Assembly (NCBI GenBank): GCA_947646735.1
Contig: CANTFK010000006.1
Span: 1 to 64,000, forward strand
Direction: 5' to 3'
DNA: 64,000 nucleotides
From: Peronospora farinosa
Taxonomy: Eukaryota > Oomycota > Peronosporomycetes > Peronosporales > Peronosporaceae
This document shows positions 24,387-34,902 of this stretch, in pieces; the stretch's first letter is position 1; every line of letters begins with the position of its first letter. Under the pieces are notes generated by a model. That model saw only the letters and a list, made by a program, of their open reading frames with translations, had not been told where the DNA came from and did not search any database. A program made the translations under genes and the position numbers.

Positions 24387-24398
24387 TAGTGCTACCAA
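24387..24398 (-). other. Primer-binding site of Gypsy family B
   Basis: AGTGCTACCAAG (plus strand) directly abuts the 5' LTR. The minus strand TGGTAGCACT complements a tRNA 3' end AGUGCUACCA, compatible with initiator tRNA-Met, whose eukaryotic 3' end is GCUACCA. The same 12 bases occur in family A. Confidence 0.7.
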
Positions 24399-24995
24399 GT
24401 TTAGACGGGCACTTCTACGAAGTTGCCTCGTGCTACTTGCACACACCTTCAGCACAAGCGAGGAAGCGGTTAGACCGTCTTACCTTCGCGTGCGAGGGTG
24501 GTTGGGAGGTTGGTCGACTGCTTAAGCAGTCGTACCACCAGTTGCCTCTCGCTTAAGCGAGAGTGCAACGAATTTCTAAATACTTAGAACACCGACGCCA
24601 CGTAGAAGCTTTTCAGCTTCTCGTGCGTGGTGCTTCGGTGTTTAGCAAATTCAAGACTCAGCTATATTTAATGAATTATAACTAAATATATACTTAACTA
24701 CTGATTGGTTATATATATATATCGGATACGCGACTCTTTAGAAGCGTATCCTGTCGCATGATCTTAAATCTAGATTTAAGATCGCAACTGACGTCCTTCT
24801 GAGACGTCGTGATGCCTAGCTTCAACTAGCTTCATCCCTTCTTATGTGAATCCATCAATGGATATCACATTCACGAGGGTGGATCATATTTGTGTATCGC
24901 ACCCAAGTGACAGGTCAAAAGTAATCATGGATACTTTTAGACCAAACATTAAGTATATTACTTAATGTTTACGTGTAACTAGATGCCCTGTTACA
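24399..24995 (-). repeat. 5' LTR of Gypsy family B
   Basis: Starts TTTAGACGGGC and ends CCCTGTTACA on the plus strand. It is followed by the target duplication GCTGG. It aligns over its length with 16369-16969. Confidence 0.92.
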
Positions 24996-25000
24996 GCTGG

Positions 25001-25535
25001 AAAAACATGTAGCGGAGACCTGGATGCTACTAAAGGAGTGACAATTCCGCAACGCTGCGTCATTATTTTTAGCGAAATACTCCCTTATTCATGGTAGCCG
25101 CTTTACGGGGAATATATTATCGCTGGTTCTCAGCTATTCCTGCTGGAGCTTCATTTTGATGTGATTCTGCAGTAGCCAGTCCGGCGTTGTAAGATAAGAA
25201 GACTAGTGGAGATCAGTTAGCTGAGGCCCAAAACCTTTTGTTTTCGTTTGGCTGGCTAGAGGACTCTAAGGATGCTTCATGTCGTTTAATAGAAGATGAA
25301 TTCCTACGATTGTTTTGGCTCATGGTGTGCATGTATAAACGATGTAGGGAACCTCAGATGGCTCAATACTACTTCACTAAATGCAGATGACCAAAGCAAC
25401 AATTGCACCTTTTAAGTTGATTTAAGGAACCAAAAAGCTGATAGTAAAATTACATTAAGAATCTTGGATGAAAAATATCAGGATTACGCTATTCCGACGT
25501 GTGTGCTAAAGCTCGAAATTTAAATCTGGGGAAGA
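25001..25535. other. Intergenic, no gene recognised
   Basis: This sequence was contiguous with 16239-16368 before the Gypsy insertion. No clear ORF or RNA gene is seen. Confidence 0.4.
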
Positions 25536-26400
25536 CCTCGATCATGTTGCGTCGGTTTTGTTGGGCGCTTCTTCCCCTGTAAGCAAGTGCTACGGATGAC
25601 AGACTTTCTGAACGAGAGTAAAGTTGACGAGGTTGAACACTCGGTGTGTGGTAAAAGCACTAGGTTCTTTGAAATGGTGCTACATTCACTTGGACAGAGT
25701 TAAAAAAAAGTCGGACGAAGACACGACCTTTTTCTTGTTAACGGCTCTTTACTGTATAATTGATTATCTTGGTGGCTTGGCTGTAAAGAATAACCTTACT
25801 TCCAGACAACACTCAAATGCTTTTGCCGCATTGAAATTTTTTGCCAGCCCGGCTCACGAAAAACAGTCGGAACATTTTACAAACCCTGACCACAGGTTGA
25901 TACTGCGGGGTTTGTGCGTGGAATGCTTACAGCCATTTATATGCTTTGCTTTAATTCTCCAAACAATGTTCTATCGATGATACGTGTTGTGTTGGAAGCT
26001 GATAACAAAGGCACCCCTGAATTATGTGATGGTGGTGACAGCTCGCAGTGAATGGTCGAGTTTGATACCATGGCTCGACTATTATACGTTATTCGATCCC
26101 TGCCTGGTGAGGAGTACCGAAGTTGTCGACATAAATGCCTCATGCAGCTTAAATAAAACGTATTCGTCGTGATCGATCGAGACTTCTGCGACCACGGCGA
26201 CACTGCTCTGTCATACTCGCTGCCGAAACGGTCTGCTCTAATGGCATTGTGCAGCATCTTGATGCAAGAGGAAGAAGAGATTGTAGCGCAGTGTGATGGC
26301 AAGACACCATGACAGCTATTTGGCAATGAGGATCGTCTTATTCTAGAAGTTGCATGCAAGTAGTTCTCTACCGGACCCGAGTACACTGCCGACTCATTTG
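25536..26400 (+). pseudogene. Unrecognised decayed coding-like block 1
   Basis: Plus-strand frames chain together with occasional stops: DDRLSERESKVDEVEHS near 25595; an ORF at 25624-25980 with TTFFLLTALYCIIDYLGGLA; then MIRVVLEADNKGTPELC near 25980; and MVEFDTMARLLYVIRSLPG near 26052. The Leu-rich helical character looks like an alpha-helical repeat protein, but no family is recognised. At least three frame breaks make it a pseudogene unless undetected introns exist. A similar coding-like block on the same strand lies beyond the RNase H relic (28485-29930), so both may be parts of one split gene. Confidence 0.35.
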
Positions 26401-26693
26401 ATCGAGTTGAGAAATCTTCTTCACCACAGACTTGGGAAACATGCTATCTGCAGTTTGACGTACTTTTCTGACACTGGTTCTGCTACCGGATCACGCAAGA
26501 TCTTCTTTTTTTAAAAGCAAGTACGGTGTTATAGCAAGTATTAGAAAAAGGCAAGCATTTGGGTTGAAGATAATCTTTTCAAAGAAAACGGGTGCGGAGA
26601 GTTAGAGAGAGAGAAGGTGAGGTGTATTTGAGTACGCGTACGACCCATTATATCCTGTCGACAGGTAATAGAGTTACCGTGCCCGACTCAAAG

Positions 26694-28430
26694 TTAAGTA
26701 CTAGGTACAACTAGTCCGCGGACAGCCGAGCGCCGTCGCGCAAAGTCTTGTCTCGAGATGATTAGGTTCCGTGGCGTCATCGCGTGTCCCTGGGATTCGT
26801 GGTGTTCGGCTTGAGAGACCTCCATCCAGTGGTTGACATCATGGTCCAGGAATGCCGAAGCCTCCATGACAATACCTTCCCCTGCAGAAGCGTGCACTTG
26901 TATAGAGGCTCCAGTGTCCATGGCGATATTCGCCATTCGATCCGCCATTTTGTTATTTGAGCGATAGTGATGTCCCCAGCTGGAGACACCGATATTGTCA
27001 GCAATTGATCTTGCCTCTCGGAATAGCAGCGCCAGGTGTGGCTTGCGTGGAGGATGGTGCGTCCGTAGTTGCGAAAGCACGAGCGCCACGACATGCAGAG
27101 GTGAGTAGCCGCTAGCCTTCGCTTGTCGAAGCCCGTGAACGAGCCCCCAGTATTCAGCTACATTGTTAGTGGTATTTGCAGAACCGTAGGCCATGCTCGA
27201 TACCCACATGACGCATGCTGCGTGCGTCTGAATGTGAAGTTGGACAATGACGGATCCTGCTCCGCCCGGTCCAGGATTTCCTCTCGACCCCCCGTCGAAG
27301 AAAAGCAGGTAGAAAATCCCAGATAAATTTTTCACGCTGTAGCGATCGCAAGGGAGGTGGATTGTCAAAGCCGATGAGGGTATCAGCAAGCGCCGACAGA
27401 ACTTGTGCAAATAGAAGTCCGTCTACCTCCATGTCCGGCTGGTATGTTGAACTTCGAAACCGAGTAATCGCTCGTCGAAATTGTGTTCTGGCTCGTGCGT
27501 TGAGTACTTCTTGTGACAAAGTGAGTCTTCCAAGCGGCGGAGACGCTCAGTCCAGATGGAATGTAGTGTCGTTGAATGAGAAAACGCCAGAGCTCACGTG
27601 CTTCTGTAAAAACCGCGTCCTTCGCTCGAAACAAATTTACGCCGAAATCGATAGCGTTTTTTATGGCATCCCATGCAGAACTCGAAATACTCGGAAGGTC
27701 CATGCGAAACACCCAGAAGTGAAGGTCCGCCTTCTTTTTAATCGCCTAGCTTTCGCCATCGTTCAAGTAGATAATCCCAATGGCGCCGGGCACTAGGGCA
27801 ATTCCAAAATATATGACTAGCCATGGCCGGTAAGGATGTTGAACACGCTGAATAGGGGTAAGATAGATCTTGGCTAGCCCAGTTCCAGAGCGGAAAGCTG
27901 TTACTTTATAAACGATGCAGCGTCTGCGCGTTGGTCTGGAAGGAAATCCGTATTTTGCGGATGTCTCTCCACTCGATCAGAGATGTACCTGATGCAATAA
28001 CTTGGAAGTCCTGCTTCTCCACTCGGTCGTCGCAAATACGTTTGCCTTCATCCCTTCGCTTGCGGAAAACGATCTGTTTGAGTTTTTGTCGTTGCGGCCT
28101 CCATCGTCGACGACCAGCCCATAGGTGTACAACACGCGTAAGCGTTGGATGCGCACCAAAGTGCAAAGATGTTCCACTGTCCAGACCCGCGGCGGTATCG
28201 CAAGCAGCCATAGATGAGACTGTAGCCACCCCACCCGCCATACCAGTGTCGAATTGTGATATCGATGTACCATCTCGGTCGATGAGCCAATTATGATATT
28301 GGTGAACCTTAGTCGAGTACGCAATCAATGACCCCAATTCAACCGGCCCGTATACGAGTGCTAGAAAATTGTATAGAAGGGCAAGGCAAAAAGTCCCATA
28401 ATGCCGACGCTTCGCCATAGAGTGAGTAGC
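26694..28430 (-). pseudogene. RNase H-domain retroelement relic
   Basis: The ORF at 26694-27410 carries a type I RNase H fold: FFDGGSRGNPGPGGAGSVIV (first Asp), TNNVAEYWGLVHGLRQA (Glu), and NKMADRMANIAMD (last Asp). The segment LHVVALVLSQ shows no Gly-Asp-Ser where the third catalytic Asp is normally found, so activity is unlikely. To the right, further minus-strand coding-like sequence (27383-28430, for example RAKDAVFTEARELWRFLIQR) continues with frame changes. RNase H domains of this kind commonly end oomycete non-LTR retroelements; that origin is inferred because no reverse transcriptase is present. A host RNase H gene is less likely given the decay. Confidence 0.6.
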
Positions 28431-28484
28431 CATGTCACGCGGGTGCGAAGAGTTATGAAGAAGCTGATAAGGAAGAGGGTGTGA

Positions 28485-29930
28485 AAGAAGGTAAGTTCCT
28501 CTTCAGAGATAGGCTTGCCAATGCTATCGCTGTTTATACGACGTGCAAAATTATGCCGGGATGCCAAGAATACAAAACAGGGACCACCTTTGCTTCATTC
28601 CAAGATAATAAACTATCTACTAGACATGAGGATGCAATGCGGTCGAAATGCTTTGCCATGACGATATACTTTTGGCCACATAGGCGAAAAACAATCGCCA
28701 AAAGAAAGGACGTCTCCAGTTTTTTTACGCAGTCTGCGATGCTCTGTCAGACTCCAGTATTTCTGCTCTCTCTGTACAATCGGCTGCTGTTTCTTCTTTA
28801 TCCAAAGCGTACTTGGCTCCAACTGCAGGAAAGAGTTGCATTGCCGTTGCAATTTGATGCTAATGACACGACGACAGAATCACCTAATAAAGTTTGCCTG
28901 GGTCATTTGTGGTATTTGATGGGTGCAAACTACGTTCTTGGGCGAGCAAAACGGCGAGGGAACCAGGTGGAGCTAATGGAATTGGAGCAGCATGTTTGAG
29001 AGCGAGTGCAGTTCTTGATGAAAGATGTCTTGTACTATCATCTCTATCGAGTTGACTCCTGGGGGCGCTTGGGAAAGACAATGAAGGAATTATATCACGC
29101 TGCTATAGATGCGCTTGCTGCTGAGCTCAAACGGAAGCTCAGAGTTTGAGCGTTTCAGTGGTTTACAACCAGATACTTGCCATGGGCCCCGAGTGTTCAC
29201 GGGAAGTACAAGTTCAAAGTAATCTTGACGTGTTTTCATTCCGAAATGTCGTTTTGGAGTGGAGCTTGTTCAAGAAAATGAAAGAGTGTCAAGGTAAAAG
29301 TGTCGATGAAAACAATGTGGGTTGCAAGGCCTCGAAGCTGAAGGGTGGTAACGATGAAACGGTAGGCAACGATGCTACGCTTAGTAGCCAAGCTTCCATC
29401 GAAGAGTATGCCAGTATGTATATTGCTCAAGTAATCGAGTTTACTCGACGATGCTTCGATATGGCTGCACGATTGGCCGAAGAGGTTGTTAAGAAATGCA
29501 ATTTGAAACGACAAGGTAAGCGTGACAACGCTGATAAAGATGTCGACAAGAAATAAATACTTTAGACAAAAAGCTGACTGATTTACAGAACAAGACTATT
29601 GAGTGCAAACGAAGAGTGTGGCTTGTTGTTTTGCATGAGTTTAGTTCGATAAAGAAGACAAACCTTGCTCTGATTTCGCACGAGGTGTACTCGCGTTTAA
29701 TAATAATTACGCTAACATACTTCCGAAGCAAGTTTTGAGTCCAAGGAAGATGCTCATGAAGCTCACTTTCGTCTGCAAGACATGATTGGCAAAACTCTGA
29801 GGAAAAGGCAATGGTGTGAACTTTGTAAAAACGAACAATGTGATTCATAGGCGCTATCATCGGCAAAAGAAATTGCTGTCGGCGCTGCGCTTGTTTTGTC
29901 GTCATGAAGAGAAGAAAGAAGCAGACGGTG
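28485..29930 (+). pseudogene. Unrecognised decayed coding-like block 2
   Basis: Plus-strand frames chain: 28481-28999 (172 codons, no ATG start); RVQFLMKDVLYYHLYRVDSW near 28990-29149; an ORF at 29146-29556 ending in a lysine/aspartate-rich tail; then ECKRRVWLVVLHEFSSIKKT near 29600-29700. Breaks occur at each junction. No domain is recognised. It may be the 3' part of the gene seen at 25536-26400, now separated by the RNase H relic, or an intron-containing gene I cannot resolve. Confidence 0.35.
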
Positions 29931-30020
29931 GATGATGCAAGGCTTAAGTTTTTAAGTCGCCCTTAAGTAACTGCAAGTACCCGGTCTTAGTCTGGGTCCT
30001 CTGCAGACGCTATTGGCCGC

Positions 30021-30488
30021 GTAGTGCCTGCTCGAACAGTACAGCATTGTCTGCATCCTGTGCTTCTTCTGTAGCTTGCTGCTGCGCCAATCTGTTGTCT
30101 CTGACATACGTCCAACGCCACCCAGTTATTATAACTTTAGCTAGCAGCTTTAGAATGCCCCCAATTGATTAATTTAGTAATGAGAGCTAGCTATTCACAA
30201 TAGATGAACATGTCATCTTAGACCTCGTTTTGCATTGAGCCAATTTGATTCGCGGTAGTGCCTGCTCGAACAGTACAGCATTGTCTGCATCCTGTGCTTC
30301 TTCTGTAGCTTGCTGCTGCGCCAATCTGTTGTCTCTGACATACGTCCAACGCCACCCAGTTATTATAACTTTAGCTAGCAGCTTTAGAATGCCCCCAATT
30401 GATTAATTTAGTAATGAGAGCTAGCTATTCACAATAGATGAACATGTCATCTTAGACCTCGTTTTGCATTGAGCCATTTTGATTCGCG
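30021..30488. repeat. 234-bp tandem duplication
   Basis: Positions 30021-30254 and 30255-30488 are identical apart from one base near the end (GAGCCAATTTG versus GAGCCATTTTG). There is no ORF inside. The near identity indicates a recent event or an assembly duplication. Confidence 0.93.
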
Positions 30489-30539
30489 GTCGTATTCTTG
30501 GGCTTGATACTGATCACACGCTTGCCAACAGATTGTGGT

Positions 30540-31760
30540 GGTATCCCTTTTCGAATCGGTCGCGTGGGTTCGTGCGCACCATAAAAACGAAGCTACCTGT
30601 GACACACACCACAATCAGAATCTTGTAGATGCTGTCGATGTACGCGTCCTCGGGTGTGGCACCGTTCTTAATAGCCGCAGTGTACTTGGCTTAAGATCAG
30701 TCCGCCCACCACGCCACCAAGCGACCACGCTCACAAGATCGGAAAAGACATCGAACATGTCTGTCAGGAAGCACGGGATCGTGCCTAAACCGCCACCATA
30801 CGACAACGTCAACTGGAATACGAGGACCGTTAAGACTGTGTAGCTCTCATTTCGGATTAGCGTATGATAGCAATGATAACGATCTGTGAGACCACTCCGT
30901 AGAGAAAGAGGCATTTACGCACGAATGCATGTTCAACGTTGAATACGCGTTTGATTACTAGTTGCCCAACAAAGCTGAATAGACCGTTAATGTACGATGT
31001 AGATGTTTTGTACACGCAGTAGATGTTTAGGGCGGCCGTCTTGTCGAAGAGCGTGGTGAACGTAGCGGAGATCTTGGACAGCACGATGAGCCTGTAGAGC
31101 TGGTTGCCAAAGAACATGATACACATAAAAACGAAGTCAACGACGTCATTGACTGAATGAGAGTCATTTTCTTCACCTGGGCCTTACTGTCGTTTGCGCT
31201 CGGGTCCTTCTCCTCGCGAACGGCCAGGTTCGCGACTGACTCGTACCCGCGCGAAGACCTAATACTCACGTTCTCGCCACACTCCTGCGTCTTGTGAACG
31301 ATTTCACCATGTATATTTAGTCCACCCAAAGAGTGCGAGTTGCGCAGCTGTACATAATTTGATTCTCATGACACATCCAATGACGATGGGCAGGTCGGGC
31401 ACGCTAGTCAAAGCGATGATAGGGAGGTACGCCTTGGCCCACACGACCGACCCAACACCAAAGCACTCCCAGCAAAGCCAAAATAGCTCCGCGGTATTGG
31501 AAACCACTTCTGCAGGGCCGACACGGGCGAAGCGTAGCATGTGTCGTTTTTCTAAAGCTGCAAAATAGCCCGTAGCTAATAAAGAGACCGACGATGAATC
31601 GCATCAACCATGAGGAGATCGCACCGATGCAATGTGGCATCAACAAAACTTGCTACCAAGAGGTGCCAGCGCTTAAACTTGGCCCACGGCAGGTCATGTA
31701 CTTGCCAGGTGCAGACGGTGAGCAGATATATTTCGGCTGCGTCTTGCTTTGCAGATCACT
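30540..31760 (-). pseudogene. OFA-type major facilitator transporter pseudogene
   Basis: Minus-strand fragments match the two intact transporters at 42138-43832 and 44399-46054 in order: FKRWHLLVASF and CIGAISSWL (N-terminal helices, near 31680-31620), GVGSVVWAKAYLP near 31440, GGLNIHGEIVH near 31320, MCIMFFGNQLYRLIVLSK near 31110, YINGLFSFVGQL near 30980, LSYGGGLGTIPCFLTDMF near 30790, then SLGGVVGG near 30710. Frames change at nearly every junction and pieces of helices are missing. It is a dead third paralogue, in inverse orientation to the intact pair. Confidence 0.85.
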
Positions 31761-31779
31761 GCGTGTCGATACTGCTTAA

Positions 31780-32148
31780 TGCTGAATCAGTAATCCTTTG
31801 GCTTTGTCGCTGCAGGACTTGGCAGAAAGCGTTACTTCTTGAAAGGACGGGTTGGTCACCTTGACAAATAGGAAGGTGATGTGATGGTAGAAAAAATGGG
31901 CAACGATATCCAGTGAGCAATGAGAGTGTATGAACAATTTTCCACCAACTTTGGACATATACAGCGATCTTCTTGCCTTCACACTAGACTTTGGCTGTGA
32001 AAGCTCGATCAGTTTTGTGTATCACAAAGCATGTGATGCCACGAACGAGAGACACAAAATTTAAGATCGAGAGCAGCTGATATGCTGATTAGACTTTGGG
32101 GATGCCATAGTCGAGAAGAGCGTCCTACAAAGTTACGAATTCTGATAC
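31780..32148. other. Intergenic, nothing recognised
   Basis: No supported gene between the transporter pseudogene and the CRN flank module. Confidence 0.4.
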
Positions 32149-32410
32149 ATGCTAAACATTTTTTTATAGCAGTTATTATGTACTTTTTTCGTGTTTATAA
32201 CGCTAGATTCTTCTACATAACGTGTGCTCGCAATCTGTATTCGCGCTCGTTGTCGTTCTCCTCATCGCCATCTTTACCGTTAAAAGAGACTGCGGTGTAC
32301 GAAGAGATTGAGCACGAGAGAATTCTAATGTTAGAGAACCGAAACAAAAAAGAGGTGTTTCGAGCAGACCTTCTATTCATTCTAATCACCGCTAGAGAGA
32401 TCTTAATATG
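32149..32410 (+). repeat. CRN 5' flanking module, copy 2, without its gene
   Basis: Closely similar to 15194-15460 from TGCTAAACATTTTTTTATAG onward, including the small ORF that in copy 1 leads in frame into the CRN start. Similarity ends before the CRN coding region, which is absent here. Confidence 0.75.
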
Positions 32411-32587
32411 CCGATTGGTCTATAAGAAAAGAATCACATTACTCACTAAAAATATTAATGCAGGGCCTCAAATCTTTAAAGGTGAGTGACTATTAGATCT
32501 GTGAAAACGTAATTAGCTACATCCCTTTTTACAATTTTCTTCAAAAAAACGAGAAATCTTCTCATCTTGGTCTTTATCGTTGAGTCT

Positions 32588-33202
32588 TCACTTCCTTAGA
32601 TCGCCTGGATAATCATGATATAGAAGATATGGAAGATATGCTTCGGCCCCTTCTTCATCAGTGATCGTCTTGACATAACCATATGAGAAACGTTCCTTAC
32701 TCAAATAGCGGAAAAACATATGCCGATAAGCCTTATATGTTGCCCCCCCCATTTTGTTGATTTCCATTATTAAGTTTTCGTGTGTTTCGTAAAATTGGAG
32801 TAGGTAAGCAATGAATTTTCCATCCGTATCAATATCTGCTATCTCTTTCAGTTTCTCGATTTTTTTATCGTCTTGTACCATTTTAGCCAAACCATTATGC
32901 TCCTTTAGATATTCCACAAAATCCTCTCTAAATGGGAAAGTGTCAACCGCAACAAAATTATGTATGCTCGATGAAGCCTCTTCAATAGACAAGGTGTCAT
33001 CCGCAATTGAATTCTTTGTGCTCGATGAAGCCTCTTCAATGGACAAGGTGTCATCCGCAATTAAATTTTTTGTGCTCGATGAAGCCCCTCCCAACAACTT
33101 CCCCAAATTTAAACCCCTTTCTTCGCCATCGCCATCAATTACAGCGTTGGTGCTGACGATGGCGACTGCCGTAGCAAGCAGTACGGTGCAATAGAGACGC
33201 AT
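32588..33202 (-). CDS. Secreted effector candidate (RXLR-like, EER without RXLR)
   Basis: ATG 33202 gives 204 residues. Residues 1-20 (MRLYCTVLLATAVAIVSTNA) form a clear signal peptide of the RXLR-effector style. The segment following contains GDGEER at residues 24-29, resembling the dEER element, but no RXLR precedes it. Residues 40-93 consist of three 18-residue repeats of the type ASSSTKNxIADDTLSIEE, the last degenerate. The C-terminal 110 residues are charged and helical (LKEIADIDTDGKFIAYLLQF, YRHMFFRYLSKERF) and may be a WY-type or other effector fold; this is unproven. A consensus core promoter lies 27-41 bp upstream. The role would be secretion during host infection. An upstream in-frame GTG at 33220 is not needed. 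Confidence 0.68.
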   Translation of the reverse strand: MRLYCTVLLATAVAIVSTNAVIDGDGEERGLNLGKLLGGASSSTKNLIADDTLSIEEASSSTKNSIADDTLSIEEASSSIHNFVAVDTFPFREDFVEYLKEHNGLAKMVQDDKKIEKLKEIADIDTDGKFIAYLLQFYETHENLIMEINKMGGATYKAYRHMFFRYLSKERFSYGYVKTITDEEGAEAYLPYLLYHDYPGDLRK

Positions 33203-33228
33203 CTGGTAGAGCTTGTGCACTTGTGGAT

Positions 33229-33243
33229 GAAAGTGAAATGAGC
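33229..33243 (-). promoter_or_regulatory. Oomycete Inr/FPR-like core promoter
   Basis: The minus strand reads GCTCATTTCACTTTC, matching the oomycete initiator plus flanking-region consensus GCTCATTYYNCAWTTT at nearly all positions. It sits just upstream of the effector start codon and predicts a short 5' UTR. Confidence 0.7.
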
Positions 33244-34160
33244 ACTAATCAACGAATAGGATTGAGTCATTCCCCTTCACAACCTTGAAGAAGTAGTAAA
33301 GAGCCAGCCACCTGCAGAATTGTCGATCGTTGATAAAAGACGCGGCTATACTAAGCGCAAGAAGCCAATTTTCGTTGTTATATTGTCGTAAGAAAGGCCT
33401 TTTATCTTTATACGAGAGGCATCGCAGGTAGATGAGAGATTTACCAAGGTATAGTACTAGGAGGCAATAGTGGCTGTCGCATAGCTTATGGTGTCGGACC
33501 GCATTAGCTGATCACCAACATAGACTCGGTCGTGATGTCTTCAACTATAACCAAATATGTCTTCATGTGAGAGACATAATGCCTGCTCAAATGACTTGTA
33601 TCAAACCTTCGCAGCAACGAGTATTATTATAGGATGTTCGCGATGGTACCGTCAACTCGACATCACCAAAACAGCGACAAGAAAGAAATTCATACAAAGT
33701 CTACGACTCCATCAATGTTGTCTTGTCTTGTCGCTGTTTTGCCATAGAGTTCACAGAGCAGACTCGTCAATATTGATGGCCGAGAAGGATTCAGGAAAGT
33801 CCACTAGCACAGGTGTAATGTTGAAGCCTAGTGGTTGCGACATCGCTAGACGTGCTGTCCGTCTCTTTTGGCAAACGTAGGCTAAACAGAGTAAGCGATA
33901 CATTCTGCTGTAAAAATGGCCGGAGAACTAGAAAAAGAAGAGTGAAAATTCGATACGTTTCAATGGTAGTAGTGGGCTTCAAATCATGCCGACGTGGCTC
34001 AGTTGCAACAGCATACAAAACCACAATATTTGCACACCTGTTCGTCCCAACCTTGACAGGGTATGCGTTCTATCAGCACTCAAAACCCGAAATCATATCG
34101 CTTTTTGTCTCATGTTAAAATTCGGCAGCTAACAGTCTTTAGTAATTCCAAAAAGAGACT
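33244..34160. other. Intergenic with a 14-bp inverted repeat
   Basis: No supported gene; small ORFs on both strands lack recognisable domains. AAAACAGCGACAAG (33668-33681) and its complement (33727-33740) could form a stem with a 45-nt loop. Confidence 0.4.
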
Positions 34161-34165
34161 GCATT
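34161..34165. repeat. Target-site duplication GCATT (left)
   Basis: GCATT precedes the left LTR and is repeated at 42015-42019 directly after the right LTR. It proves a single intact insertion event. Confidence 0.9.
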
Positions 34166-34803
34166 TGTAGCGGAGCTGCACAGCTCTTTAGCCAGAGGAA
34201 GACTTTCGGCTGGAAGCCTCTTAGTTCTATAGAAGTAAATATAGTTAAGGCTAAAAGCCACTTAGTTCTAAGGAACTAATTAAACGACTGAAAGTAACCC
34301 TGTTCTAAGGAACTAGGAGAGAGACTTTAGTCAGTCAAGCAATAAGCTTAAGGTTCAGAGAACCAACGCACAGGGTGCAAGAACAAGCTAGAAGCTTAGA
34401 GGTTCAGAGAACCAACGCACGAAGTGCACAAGAGAACAAGTCAGAACGACTTGTGATCTTAAACTCAAAAGGAGAACTGATTTTATTTATGCTTTAAGAT
34501 TTTATGAATAGTCCCACTCTAAGTACCCTCACTAGATTAATTACTATAATAGTAGTTATTATATGCAGACTTTGCTATTGGACGACGTATCGTCTAAACA
34601 TCTGTGTATGATGTACTTAGTACAGCGTTATCGATTATCGAATCCTATCCGATAGGATACGGTATTACCGAATACCGTATCTTTAACGCTTATACTTAAT
34701 ACCTCTCTAAAGAGAACAATCCTAATGCATTATATGCAATAAAAGGAAACTTCAACCGTAAACTTTTGGAATGATGTTACAAGCGTCGTGTAACCCCGTT
34801 ACA
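34166..34803 (-). repeat. 3' LTR of Gypsy family A
   Basis: TGTAGCGGAG...CCCGTTACA on the plus strand. It is nearly identical to the right LTR except for the last ~60 bp (34735-34790), where it resembles the copy at 10260-10329 instead. Confidence 0.93.
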
Positions 34804-34812
34804 CCCTCCCCC
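34804..34812 (-). other. Polypurine tract of Gypsy family A
   Basis: The minus strand reads GGGGGAGGG directly before the LTR start TGTAACGGGG. Confidence 0.8.
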
Positions 34813-34902
34813 ACCAGACTGACGTTCCCATAGAATGTCACTCGACATTTTTCCTCTTAGAGGTAGTGCTTTAGCGAACGCTTAAAACCTCACGGTTTGT
34901 TC

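Larger units (their letters stand above)
16369..24995 (-). mobile_element. Ty3/Gypsy element, family B, full length but decayed
   Basis: Two LTRs (601 and 597 bp) flank 7.4 kb and the whole is bordered by a 5-bp target-site duplication GCTGG (16364-16368 and 24996-25000). Gag-pol reads on the minus strand with order gag, CCHC, protease, RT, RNase H, integrase, typical of Gypsy. A long ORF lies on the opposite strand beside the 3' LTR. The polyprotein is broken by stops and frameshifts and by a mitochondrial insert. LTRs differ by several substitutions and a short indel, so the insertion is not very recent. Confidence 0.92.

Noticed and set aside
25536..29930. Assignment to a DNA-repair scaffold protein
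   Set aside because: Considered because of the helical character, but no diagnostic motif could be found.
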